A DNA stretch of 64,000 bases from Caulobacter radicis (GTDB taxonomy: Bacteria > Pseudomonadota > Alphaproteobacteria > Caulobacterales > Caulobacteraceae), in contig NZ_QDKO01000003.1 of assembly GCF_003094615.1 (NCBI RefSeq), positions 1-64,000 of the forward strand, given 5' to 3'. The number at the start of each line of letters is the position of its first letter. Positions within the stretch are counted from its first letter, which is position 1. Below are positions 51,716 to 61,984 of this stretch, one piece after another. A model generated the notes under the pieces. That model saw nothing but the letters and a program-made list of their open reading frames with translations, was not told the DNA's origin and searched no databases. The translations under genes were made by a program, and so were the position numbers.

Positions 51716-51882
51716 GCGACTCCCACGAAGACGGCCCGCCCGGCGAAACGCCGATCCAGCGGGCCTTGCGCATCAAGCAGGCGGCGCTGGCCGCCAGGCC
51801 CAAGCCGCCGCGCGGCGGTCGCTTCCAACGTGAGCAGGCGTCGCGAAAGGCCGCCGGCTCCACCAAGCCGTGGAACAGCTGA
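51712..51882 (+). CDS. 56-residue basic small protein
   Basis: A very short gene placed by ATGA overlap with the previous stop and TGATG overlap with the next start, so it sits between two coupled genes. The product is Pro/Arg/Lys/Gln-rich (PKPPRGGRFQREQASRK) and probably disordered and nucleic-acid-binding or simply basic. No family recognised. The tight overlaps on both sides are the main evidence that it is translated. Confidence 0.6.
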   Translation: MSDSHEDGPPGETPIQRALRIKQAALAARPKPPRGGRFQREQASRKAAGSTKPWNS

Positions 51883-52064
51883 TGGCCGGATTGAAGGACA
51901 AGCGCGGCTTCATCGACAAGGACCGCCTCGATCTCTCCGAGCGCCAGGCCGTCGAATACTGGATGAAGCGCTGGGGCGTGACCCGCGAGCAGATCACGAC
52001 CGCCCATCGCAAGGTCGGCCGCATGACCAAGGACATCGCCGCCGAGCTCGGCAAGAAGCGCTGA
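51882..52064 (+). CDS. DUF3606 domain small protein
   Basis: A 60-residue protein with LSERQAVEYWMKRWGVTREQI and a C-terminal KDIAAELGKK, the DUF3606 pattern, preceded by a basic KDKRGFIDKDR segment. Its ATG overlaps the previous stop (TGATG); a GTG at 51870 is a longer alternative. Function unknown. It is related to the gene at 30691. Confidence 0.8.
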   Translation: MAGLKDKRGFIDKDRLDLSERQAVEYWMKRWGVTREQITTAHRKVGRMTKDIAAELGKKR

Positions 52065-52074
52065 GCCTGACCGT

Positions 52075-52662
52075 CTAGCGTTCTTGCAACGCCGCCAGCG
52101 CCGCCTCGTGGGCGGCGATCCGCAGGCGGCAACGTCGGGCGTGCGCCGAATAGAGAACCAGGCACGCGGCCAGGAAGACGGCTCCGCCGGCCAGCAGCGG
52201 CCAGTCCGCGCGCCAGCGGCCCGAAAGCGTGCCCATCGCCGCCAGGAAGGCCGCGCCGGCGGCGCAGGTCCAGATCCCGGCCTGGGCCCAGCGCAGGCCT
52301 GTTCGCGCCTGGGCTAGCGCCGTGCTCACCACCGTCTGCGGCGTATCCAGCAGCAGGCCCGGATCCCCGCGCCGCGACCACAGGGTCATCGCGCCCGCGA
52401 ACAGGGTGAACACCGCGCAGGCGATCGCCGCCGGCCAGGGCAGTTCGCGCGTGACGACGGCCCAGGCCACTAGGCCCAGCACCAGCGGCACGCCGGCCAT
52501 CTCGGCGGCGAAGTTCAGCCGCGCCAGCCGGTCGCGGCGGCGCAGCGAGCGGATCTGGGCGGGATCGATCGCCGGCTCGGCGGCGGCCGGATCCGTCCAG
52601 GCCTGGGCCAGGGAGGTCCAGTCGTCTTCAGGGCCATTAGGCGGACCGTGCGGCGTGGTCAT
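52075..52662 (-). CDS. Membrane protein paired with sigma factor, putative anti-sigma
   Basis: A 195-residue protein. The N-terminal 45 residues are polar and acidic (DDWTSLAQAWTDPAAAEPAIDP). Four hydrophobic helices follow, with short basic loops (RSLRRRDRLARLNF). It overlaps the sigma gene stop by four bases, as many ECF anti-sigma factors do, but no zinc-anti-sigma motif is seen. The anti-sigma role is inferred from position. Confidence 0.6.
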   Translation of the reverse strand: MTTPHGPPNGPEDDWTSLAQAWTDPAAAEPAIDPAQIRSLRRRDRLARLNFAAEMAGVPLVLGLVAWAVVTRELPWPAAIACAVFTLFAGAMTLWSRRGDPGLLLDTPQTVVSTALAQARTGLRWAQAGIWTCAAGAAFLAAMGTLSGRWRADWPLLAGGAVFLAACLVLYSAHARRCRLRIAAHEAALAALQER

Positions 52663-53114
52663 CGGCGATCCTCCGGATCGAGCGCCTCGCGCAGGGCGGC
52701 CTTGGCGCGGGTCAGGCGTATGGAGACTGCGTTGGCGTTCAGCCCCAGCATCGGGCCGATCTCGGCTGGGCTGAAGCCTTCCAGGGTCAGCAGGGCCGGC
52801 TGGCGCAGCGACAGGGGCAGGGCGCGCACGGCGCGGGCCAGCCGCTCCTGCATGTGCCGCGCCTCGAAGCTCTCGTGCGGATCGGGCCCGCCCGACGGAG
52901 CGCTTTCATCCAGGGGCTGCCGGCGCGGCTCGGCCGCTTCCCGCGCCACGTGGGTGATCGCGCGGTTGTGGGCCACGCGGGCGATGAAGGCGCGCAGCGG
53001 CGCGTCGCCCCGATGGCGGGGCAGGGCGCGCCAGACGGCCAGCAGGATCTCCTGCCGCAGTTCGCGCCGGCGCTCGGGATCGGCCTCGTAGGCCGCCGCG
53101 ATGCGCCCCAGCAT
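52659..53114 (-). CDS. ECF-type RNA polymerase sigma factor
   Basis: A short sigma-70-family protein (151 residues from the ATG). Region 2 is RRELRQEILLAVWRALPRH to FIARVAHNRAITH, and region 4 is RALPLSLRQPALLTLEGFSPAEIG with GLNANAVSIRLTRAKAAL, a clear HTH. Typical ECF factors have about 20 more residues before this. A CTG at 53162, with GGGGAG seven bases upstream, would add DDAFEAILAEHGAM in frame and complete region 2.1, so the ATG may not be the true start. Confidence 0.85.
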   Translation of the reverse strand: MLGRIAAAYEADPERRRELRQEILLAVWRALPRHRGDAPLRAFIARVAHNRAITHVAREAAEPRRQPLDESAPSGGPDPHESFEARHMQERLARAVRALPLSLRQPALLTLEGFSPAEIGPMLGLNANAVSIRLTRAKAALREALDPEDRR

Positions 53115-53257
53115 CGCGCCGTGCTCGGCGAGAATGGCCTCGAATGCGTCGTCCCGTCCCAGAAGCGGTCTCCCCGAAAAAATCGCGTCTGGTCCGAAAG
53201 ACTCGCAAGGTCGGCGAGACTTTCACGGCGTGCTCGACAAAAGACAGGAGGTTCGTC

Positions 53258-53554
53258 GTGACGCTCAAGGCCGAAATCGAAACCCTTCCCGCCGGCGACC
53301 GCGTCCTGCGGCGCGGCAAGGGGCTGCTCAAGGTGCTGGTGACCCTGCTGGCGATCTTCGCCTTCGCCGCCTGGATCGCCCTGGGCGTGGTCCTCTACGC
53401 CGACGCGGGGCGCGACCTGCGCCTGGCGGCGGCTCTGGCGGCGGCCGTTTCGACCGAGGCCCTGTTCTGGAGCGTCGCGGCGCTTCTGGGCGTCAGCGTG
53501 CTGGAAGCGCGCAAGGCGATCTGGCGCCGCATCACCGGTTTCCTCGCGCGATAG
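53258..53554 (+). CDS. Small two-helix membrane protein divergent from sigma gene
   Basis: A 98-residue protein starting with GTG after a strong AGGAGG site. Two hydrophobic segments are visible: about residues 24-47 (VLVTLLAIFAFAAWIALGVVL) and about 58-80. No family recognised. It shares a 95-base intergenic region with the sigma factor gene, so it may be a target or modulator of it. Confidence 0.65.
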   Translation: MTLKAEIETLPAGDRVLRRGKGLLKVLVTLLAIFAFAAWIALGVVLYADAGRDLRLAAALAAAVSTEALFWSVAALLGVSVLEARKAIWRRITGFLAR

Positions 53555-53657
53555 TCGCCAGGCGGACGGTTTCGCCAGTCCGGAACAAGCGTCGCCATTC
53601 TCCGTGTGACGACGTTTCGTGCCTATCAAGTGGCGTATGCTGTCAAACTACGATCAA

Positions 53658-53669
53658 GACAACGTTGTC
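53658..53669. promoter_or_regulatory. LacI-type palindromic operator upstream of ppdK
   Basis: GACAACGTTGTC is a perfect 12-bp palindrome with the central CG typical of LacI-family operators of alphaproteobacteria. It is 193 bases before the ppdK ATG. Confidence 0.5.
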
Positions 53670-53677
53670 ATAGCAAT

Positions 53678-53701
53678 GATTTGCTGAATTCTTGGCAAAT
53701 C
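53678..53701. promoter_or_regulatory. Second dyad upstream of ppdK
   Basis: GATTTGC and GCAAATC, perfect 7-bp arms ten bases apart, form a 24-bp dyad centred 20 to 30 bases downstream of the LacI-type palindrome. It may bind a different dimer. Confidence 0.4.
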
Positions 53702-53862
53702 TGCGGGAACGCAACGCACATGTGGACGCGTTCTTGGCCAAAATGCTAGGGAGGCCACGGATATTGCACTGCGAGATTCAGATTTCGCGGGGCTGTTCCA
53801 AGGCGAGACGACCCCGATAGAGGGCGCGGCCTTTCTTCACTTTATCGCAGGGTGAACTCAAA

Positions 53863-56547
<2,685 letters not shown>

Positions 56548-56550
56548 GCC

Positions 56551-56608
56551 AAGATCCTCCCCCTGAAGGGGGAGGTGGCCCGAAAGGCCGGAGGGGGAAG
56601 TTCCTCCC
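56551..56608. repeat. Palindromic intergenic repeat, copy after ppdK
   Basis: AAGATCCTCCCCC followed by TGAAGGGGGAGGTGGCCC and a GGCCGGAGGGGGAAG tail. The first 50 bases differ in only two positions from the sequence at 62682, and the copy at 61792 after nodT has the same layout. It may act as a bidirectional transcript end. Confidence 0.85.
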
Positions 56609-56620
56609 GAAACCGACGAA

Positions 56621-56656
56621 CGGCCCCGCTCCCGCGAGCGGGGCCGTTTTTCTTTT
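56621..56656 (+). terminator. Rho-independent terminator after ppdK
   Basis: CGGCCCCGCTC and GAGCGGGGCCG form a perfect 11-bp GC-rich stem with a four-base loop, followed by TTTTTCTTTT. Confidence 0.93.
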
Positions 56657-56671
56657 CGCGCCGGCTTGCAT

Positions 56672-56717
56672 CGATATCGATAGGAAGCTATCTAAATGGA
56701 TAGCAAGCTACCTATCG
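56672..56717. promoter_or_regulatory. Operator cluster upstream of marR
   Basis: Overlapping dyads surround the likely promoter: GATAG-GAAG-CTATC (56679-56692), GCTATC-TAAATG-GATAGC (56687-56704) and GATAG with CTATC around CAAGCTAC (56699-56716). This fits autoregulation by the MarR protein 20 to 60 bases upstream of its start at 56736. Confidence 0.65.
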
Positions 56718-56735
56718 TTCTTCGAGCATCGTTAC

Positions 56736-57191
56736 ATGACGTCCCGCATTCCCAGCGAACGCACCTTCACCGGCGCGGTGCTGCGCCTGGCGCGCATCTA
56801 CCGCCGCGAGGTCAATCGCGCCCTGGCCGAGCACGGCCTTTCCGACGCCCGCGCCTTGCCGGTGCTGCACATCGCCCGCGCCGGCGGCGGCATGAGGCAA
56901 GGCGTGCTGGCCGAGGAGCTGGGCGTCGAAGGTCCGTCCCTGGTCCGCGTGCTCGACCAGCTGTGCGCCGCCGGCCTGGTGGAGCGCCGCGACGACCCCG
57001 CCGACGGCCGCGCCAAGACCCTGCACCTGACCAGCGACGGCGCGGCCCTGGCCGTGATCGCCGAGGACACCGTCCAGGCCGTCCGCTCGCGCCTGCTGGT
57101 CGGTGTCAGCGACGAGGACCTGGCCGCGACCTTGCGCACCTTCGCCGCCTTCGAAGCGGCCCTGGAAGCGGCCAACGGGCAGGGGGCGTAA
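56736..57191 (+). CDS. MarR-family transcriptional regulator
   Basis: A 151-residue winged-helix protein: RLARIYRREVNRALAEHGLSDARAL (helix 1 and 2), LAEELGVEGPSLVRVLDQL (recognition helix region), GLVERRDDPADGRAKTLHLT (wing). It most likely represses the efflux operon directly downstream and itself through the dyads just upstream, with an aromatic acid or similar compound as inducer; the inducer is inferred from the pump type. Confidence 0.9.
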   Translation: MTSRIPSERTFTGAVLRLARIYRREVNRALAEHGLSDARALPVLHIARAGGGMRQGVLAEELGVEGPSLVRVLDQLCAAGLVERRDDPADGRAKTLHLTSDGAALAVIAEDTVQAVRSRLLVGVSDEDLAATLRTFAAFEAALEAANGQGA

Positions 57192-57198
57192 GGCTTCC

Positions 57199-59220
57199 AT
57201 GCCCAAGTTCGACCGGTGGACGCTGCTGTTCTCGCTGAACAGCTTCGTCGCCGCCATGCTCGCCCTGTGGATCGGTTTCGCCGTCGGCCTGCCGCGTCCG
57301 TACTGGGCCATGACCACGGCCTATATCGTCAGCCAGCCCCTGGCCGGCGCCGTGCGCTCCAAGGCGCTGTACCGCGTGCTCGGCACCGTGCTGGGCGGCG
57401 CGGCCGCCGTGGCCATGGTGCCCAACCTCGTCAACGCGCCCGTGCTGCTGTGCCTGGCGCTGGCGCTGTGGGTCGGCGCCTGCCTGACCATCTCGCTGCT
57501 CGACCGCACGCCGCGCAGCTATGTCCTGATGCTGGCCGGCTACACCGCCGCCATCATCGGCTTCCCGGCCGTCAGCCAGCCCGGCGCCATCTTCGACCTG
57601 GCCGTCTGGCGCGTGGTCGAGATCGGCCTTGGCATCATCTGCGCCACCCTGGTCCACAGCCTCGTCTTCCCGCGCCCCGTCGGGACCGTCCTGCGCGCCC
57701 GCCTGGGCGCCTGGCTGGGCGAGGCCGACCGCTGGGCGCTGGACGTGCTGAAGGGCGCCGACGAGCAGGCCTTCGCCCGCGATCGCCAGCATCTGGCCGC
57801 CGCCGCCAGCGAGATCCAGATGCTGGCCACGCACCTGCCGTTCGACACCACCCGCCTGCGCGAAACCACCGGTGTGGTGCGGGCCCTGCACGAGCGCCTG
57901 CTGATCCTCATCCCGCTACTGTCGGGGCTTGCCGACCGCATGCTGGCGCTCAAGGACGTCCAGGACCCCGCCGCCCGTCGGGCGCTGGACGCCGTCATCG
58001 CCTGGATCGAGGCCGGCGCCGACCGCGGCCCCGGTCTCGAGCTGATCGACCACCTCAAGGCCGAGGCCGCCACGCGGCGCGGCGGCGACTGGAACGCCCT
58101 GCTGGTCGAGAGCCTGCTGGTGCGCCTGGCCGAGACCGTCCAGGCCCTGGGCGAGGGCCATGCGCTCATGACCCGCCTTGCGAACCCCGACGCCCCGCTG
58201 TCGCCGAACCTTGCGGCCGCCACCGCCAACGCCGCCCGCCGCCGCATGCACAGCGACCTGCCGCTGGCCCTGCTTTCGGGCGCGGCCGCCGCGATCGCGG
58301 TGCTGCTGTCCTGCGGCATCTGGATCGTGTCCGGCTGGGGCGACGGCGCCTCGGCGCCGGTCATGGCGGCGGTGTTCTGCTGCTTCTTCGCGGCCATGGA
58401 CGACCCCGTTCCGGCCATCCGCAGCTTCGGGATCTTCACCCTGGTCTCGCTGCCGCTGTCGGCGCTCTACATGTTCGCCGTGCTGCCGGCCATCGACGGC
58501 TATCCGCTGCTGGTCCTGACCCTGGCCCCGCCGCTGCTGTTCATCGGCCTGTTCATTCCCAATCCCAAGACCATGGGGGCGGCTCTGGCCACGCTGATGG
58601 GGTTCTGCAACGCCCTGGCTTTGCAGGAGACCTTCAGCGCCGACTTCGCCAGCTTCCTGAACGTCAATCTGGGCCAGTTCGTCGGCCTGGGGGCGGCGAT
58701 CTTCGTCACCGCCGCCATGCGCTCGATGAGCATCGACGCCGGCGCCCGGCGCCTGCTGTCGCGCACCTGGAAGAACCTGGCCCGCCTGGCCCGGTCCAGC
58801 CGCGCGCCCGAGCCGGCCGCCTTCGCCGCCGCCCTGGTCGACCGCCTGGGCCTGCTGACGCCCAAGCTCGCCGCCGTGGGGCCGCGCCACGACCTCGTCG
58901 GCGTCGACGTGCTGCGCGACCTGCGGGTGGGCATGAACCTGGTCACCGTCCAGACCGCTCGCGGCGATCTGTCGGGACCGGCCCGCGCCAGCCTCGACGC
59001 CGTGCTCGACGGGGTGGGCGACCACTACGCGGCCCTGTCGGCCGGGCGCCGCGCCCCGCCGCACGCCGAGCTGCTGGCAAAGGTCGATCAGGCCCTTAGC
59101 CGCCTTGGCGAGACCGCCTTCGTTCCCAATGGCGCACTGGGCGGCGTCACCGGCCTCGTCGGCCTGCGCCGCAACCTCTTCCCCGACGCCCCCGCCTTCA
59201 ATCCGGAGCCCGCCGCATGA
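57199..59220 (+). CDS. FUSC-family inner-membrane efflux protein (AaeB-like)
   Basis: A 673-residue protein with two FUSC-type membrane bundles: residues about 10-170 (WIGFAVGLPRPYWAMTTAYIVSQP) and about 350-500 (ALLSGAAAAIAVLLSCGIWIVSGW), each followed by a helical cytoplasmic domain. The family exports aromatic carboxylic acids (AaeB of E. coli) or related compounds with a membrane-fusion protein. It follows marR by seven bases and overlaps the DUF1656 gene by four. Confidence 0.9.
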   Translation: MPKFDRWTLLFSLNSFVAAMLALWIGFAVGLPRPYWAMTTAYIVSQPLAGAVRSKALYRVLGTVLGGAAAVAMVPNLVNAPVLLCLALALWVGACLTISLLDRTPRSYVLMLAGYTAAIIGFPAVSQPGAIFDLAVWRVVEIGLGIICATLVHSLVFPRPVGTVLRARLGAWLGEADRWALDVLKGADEQAFARDRQHLAAAASEIQMLATHLPFDTTRLRETTGVVRALHERLLILIPLLSGLADRMLALKDVQDPAARRALDAVIAWIEAGADRGPGLELIDHLKAEAATRRGGDWNALLVESLLVRLAETVQALGEGHALMTRLANPDAPLSPNLAAATANAARRRMHSDLPLALLSGAAAAIAVLLSCGIWIVSGWGDGASAPVMAAVFCCFFAAMDDPVPAIRSFGIFTLVSLPLSALYMFAVLPAIDGYPLLVLTLAPPLLFIGLFIPNPKTMGAALATLMGFCNALALQETFSADFASFLNVNLGQFVGLGAAIFVTAAMRSMSIDAGARRLLSRTWKNLARLARSSRAPEPAAFAAALVDRLGLLTPKLAAVGPRHDLVGVDVLRDLRVGMNLVTVQTARGDLSGPARASLDAVLDGVGDHYAALSAGRRAPPHAELLAKVDQALSRLGETAFVPNGALGGVTGLVGLRRNLFPDAPAFNPEPAA

Positions 59221-59417
59221 CCGGCGAATACAATATCGACGGCGTCTTCCTGTCGTCCGTCCTCGTCTCGGCCGTCGCGGCCCTCGTCGCCGCCTTCGTG
59301 CTCCGGCGCGTGCTGTCCTGGGCCGGCGCCTACCGCTTCGTCTGGCACCCGGCGCTGTTCGACACCGCGCTCTTCGTCATCCTCTGGGCCGCCGTCGTGG
59401 CCTTCGTCCGTCCGTAA
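59217..59417 (+). CDS. DUF1656 small membrane protein (AaeX-like)
   Basis: A 66-residue protein with two hydrophobic helices (about 8-28 and 44-64) and the DUF1656 features (EYNIDGVFLSSVLVSA, then RFVWHPALFDTALFVILW). In E. coli AaeX is encoded between regulator and pump genes of the aae operon. Its role in the pump is not known. Confidence 0.88.
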   Translation: MTGEYNIDGVFLSSVLVSAVAALVAAFVLRRVLSWAGAYRFVWHPALFDTALFVILWAAVVAFVRP

Positions 59418-59424
59418 GAAAAAC

Positions 59425-60336
59425 ATGCCCCAGCTGAAAACTCTCCTCCCGCAAGCCGGCCGCGTCGCGGTCACCCTGGCCGTCGTCGCCGTCGCCGTGG
59501 TCGGGGGCAAGCGCCTCTGGGACCACTACCAGGTCGATCCCTGGACCCGTGACGGCCGCGTCCGCGCCGACATCGTCCAGGTCGCCCCGGACGTCTCGGG
59601 CCTGGTCACCGCCGTCCAGGTGGTCAACGACCAGACGGTCAAGGCCGGCCAGCCGCTGTTCTATGTCGACCGCGACCGCTACGCCCTGGCGCTGCGGCAG
59701 GCCGACGCCGCCGTCGCCGCCCAGAAGGCCCAGCTGGCCCAGGCGCGGCGCGAACTGGCGCGCAACCGCGTGCTGGGCGACCTCGTGGCCGGCGAGATCA
59801 CCGAGCAGAGCCTGGCCAAGGTCGAGCAGGGCCAGGCCGCCCTGGCCCAGGCCGTCGCCGCCCGCGACCTGGCCGCGCTGAACCTCGAGCGCACCCTGGT
59901 CGTCGCCCCCACCGACGGCTTCCTGTCGGACCTGACGCTGCGCACCGGCGACTACGTCACCGCCGGCAAGCCGGTGCTGGCCTTGATCGACAGCCGCTCC
60001 TACCGGGTCGAAGGCTATTTCGAGGAAACCAAGCTCAAGGGCCTGCACGTCGGCCAGAAGGTCAGCGTTACGGTGATGGGCGAGGACAGGCCGCTGCATG
60101 GCCACATCCAGTCGATCGCCGCCGGCATCGAGGATCGCGACCGCGCCGCCGGCGCCAGCCTGCTGCCCAACGTCAACCCCACCTTCAGCTGGGTGCGCCT
60201 GGCCCAGCGCGTGCCCGTCCGCGTCGCCCTGGACGAGACGCCCAAGGACCTGCGCCTGATCGCCGGCCGCACGGCCACGGTCGCGGTGTTGGGGCAGGGG
60301 ACGGCCAAGGTCGCCGGCAAGGGGGCCGTCTCGTGA
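59425..60336 (+). CDS. HlyD/EmrA-family membrane-fusion protein (AaeA-like)
   Basis: A 303-residue protein with one N-terminal membrane segment (VAVTLAVVAVAVVGGKRLW), a lipoyl/biotinyl-type strand (VDPWTRDGRVRADIVQVAPDV), a coiled hairpin (RQADAAVAAQKAQLAQARRELAR) and a barrel (SYRVEGYFEETKLKGLHVGQKV). It links the FUSC protein to the outer-membrane NodT factor. It overlaps nodT by four bases. Confidence 0.93.
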   Translation: MPQLKTLLPQAGRVAVTLAVVAVAVVGGKRLWDHYQVDPWTRDGRVRADIVQVAPDVSGLVTAVQVVNDQTVKAGQPLFYVDRDRYALALRQADAAVAAQKAQLAQARRELARNRVLGDLVAGEITEQSLAKVEQGQAALAQAVAARDLAALNLERTLVVAPTDGFLSDLTLRTGDYVTAGKPVLALIDSRSYRVEGYFEETKLKGLHVGQKVSVTVMGEDRPLHGHIQSIAAGIEDRDRAAGASLLPNVNPTFSWVRLAQRVPVRVALDETPKDLRLIAGRTATVAVLGQGTAKVAGKGAVS

Positions 60337-61784
60337 GTACGATCCGCACCCTGGCGGCCGCCGGCTCGCTGCTGGCGCTGGCCGCCTGCACCACCGTCGG
60401 TCCGAATTACAAGCGGCCCGACGTCGCCAAGATCAACGAGCCCGCAGCGCAGGCCCCGTTCATGGGCGCGGCCAGCGCCGTCGTCAGCCAGGACCCGGTC
60501 CCCGACGGCTGGTGGAAGCTCTATGACGACGAGACTCTGAACGGTCTCGTCCAGGAGGCTCTGAGCGCCAATACCGACCTGCGGGTCGCCGCCGCCAACC
60601 TGGCCCGCGCCCGCGCCGTGGCCGGCGAGGCCGACGACGCTGGCGGCTTCTCGGTCGGCGCGTCGGGGGCCGCCATGCATGCCCGCGAGTCCGGCGAGCA
60701 GTACCTGATGACCGAGCCGCTGCCGGTCGAGAATCTGGCCGATGCAGGTGTGAAGGTCTCCTACCAGGTCGACCTGGTGGGCCGCCTCAAGCGCGCCGCC
60801 GAGGCCGCCCATGCCGACGCCGACGCCAGCCAGGCCGCGCTGGATCTCGCCCGTGTCAGCGTCGCCGCCGACGTCGCGCGGGCCTATGTCGAGGCCTGCT
60901 CGGCCGGTCACGAGATCCATGTCGCCGAGCACAGCCTGGAGCTCCAGCAGAAGAGCCTGGAGGTCACCAATCGGTTGATCGCCGCCGGCCGCGGCACGGC
61001 GCTGGACGCCACCCGGGCCCGGGCTCAGGTGGATTTGCAGCGCGCGGCGATCCCCAGCTTCGAGGCCCATCGCAAGGCCGCGCTCTACAAGCTGGCGGTG
61101 CTGACCGGCAAGCCGCCGGCCCAGTTTCCCGGGGCCGTCGAGGACTGCGCCGCGCCGCCGAAGCTGTCGCAGCCCCTGCCGGTCGGCGACGGCGCGGCCC
61201 TGCTCAAGCGCCGTCCCGATGTTCGGCAGGCCGAGCGTACCCTGGCCGGCGCCACGGCCCGCATCGGCGTGGCGCGTGGCGCGCTCTATCCGAACATCAG
61301 CTTCGGCATGGGCGCGGGCTCGACGGGCCTGCTCGCCGACATCGGACAGCCCGCCGCCAACCGCTGGAGCCTGTCGGGCCTGGTCTCCTGGACCCTGCCG
61401 GGCGAGGGCGAGCGCGCCCGCATTCGCGGGGCCGAGGCCGGCGCCGACGGAGCCTTGGCCCGCTTCGACGGCGTGGTGCTGAACGCCCTGCGCGAGACCG
61501 AGACCAGCCTGACCGCCTACGCCCACGAACTGGACCGCAACGCCGCCCTGCGCGCCGCCCGGGACGAGGCCGTCAAGGCCGAGCGCCAGGCCGCCACGCT
61601 CTACAAGGCCGGCCGCGCGCCGTACCTTCAGGGCCTGGACGCCCAGCGCACCCTGGCCGGCGCCGAAGCCTCCCTCGCGGCCTCGGACGCGGCCGTGGCA
61701 GCCGACCAGGTCAACCTCTTCCTGGCGCTGGGCGGCGGCTGGGAAACCGCGCCGGCGGTGAAGACGATCCAGGCCCAACGGTAG
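60333..61784 (+). CDS. NodT-family outer-membrane efflux lipoprotein
   Basis: A 483-residue TolC-like protein with a lipobox (LALAAC, Cys19) and two OEP repeats. The first begins NTDLRVAAANLARARAVAGE and the second RRPDVRQAERTLAGATARIG, with the second helix pair ending LAASDAAVAADQVNLFLALGGG. It provides the outer-membrane exit of the pump. The start is a GTG overlapping the fusion-protein stop (GTGA). Confidence 0.94.
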   Translation: MSTIRTLAAAGSLLALAACTTVGPNYKRPDVAKINEPAAQAPFMGAASAVVSQDPVPDGWWKLYDDETLNGLVQEALSANTDLRVAAANLARARAVAGEADDAGGFSVGASGAAMHARESGEQYLMTEPLPVENLADAGVKVSYQVDLVGRLKRAAEAAHADADASQAALDLARVSVAADVARAYVEACSAGHEIHVAEHSLELQQKSLEVTNRLIAAGRGTALDATRARAQVDLQRAAIPSFEAHRKAALYKLAVLTGKPPAQFPGAVEDCAAPPKLSQPLPVGDGAALLKRRPDVRQAERTLAGATARIGVARGALYPNISFGMGAGSTGLLADIGQPAANRWSLSGLVSWTLPGEGERARIRGAEAGADGALARFDGVVLNALRETETSLTAYAHELDRNAALRAARDEAVKAERQAATLYKAGRAPYLQGLDAQRTLAGAEASLAASDAAVAADQVNLFLALGGGWETAPAVKTIQAQR

Positions 61785-61791
61785 GCGCCAA

Positions 61792-61838
61792 AAGATCCTC
61801 CCCCTCTGGGGGAGGTGGCCCAAAGGGCCGGAGGGGGG
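61792..61838. repeat. Palindromic intergenic repeat after nodT
   Basis: AAGATCCTCCCCCTCTGGGGGAGG plus GGCCCAAAGGGCC and a GGAGGGGGG tail, the same layout as the copies at 56551 and 62682. It begins eight bases after the nodT stop and probably ends its transcript. Confidence 0.8.
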
Positions 61839-61876
61839 CCGTTTTCAGCTTGCGCTGTGTTTACTCAGTACCCCAC

Positions 61877-61976
61877 CCGTCCAATCCCCGCGAAAGCGGG
61901 GACCCAGGCTTTTTCTGAAACGCGGGGCGCTCGACGATAAAACACCTGGGTCCCCGCTTTCGCGGGGATTGGACGG
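61877..61976. repeat. Large inverted repeat with palindromic arms
   Basis: The 32-base arms at 61877-61908 and 61945-61976 are perfect inverted copies separated by 36 bases. Each arm contains its own palindrome (CCCCGCGAAAGCGGGG), so both can fold alone or with each other. This resembles a short non-autonomous palindromic element common in such genomes. Confidence 0.85.
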
Positions 61977-61984
61977 ATTTGTGG

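Larger units (their letters stand above)
53555..53862 (+). other. Regulatory region upstream of ppdK
   Basis: These 308 bases have no convincing gene and are AT-richer than the flanks between 53630 and 53760. They contain two separate dyads, given as separate sites at 53658 and 53678. The ppdK start is preceded by AGGGTGA at 53849-53855. Confidence 0.6.
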
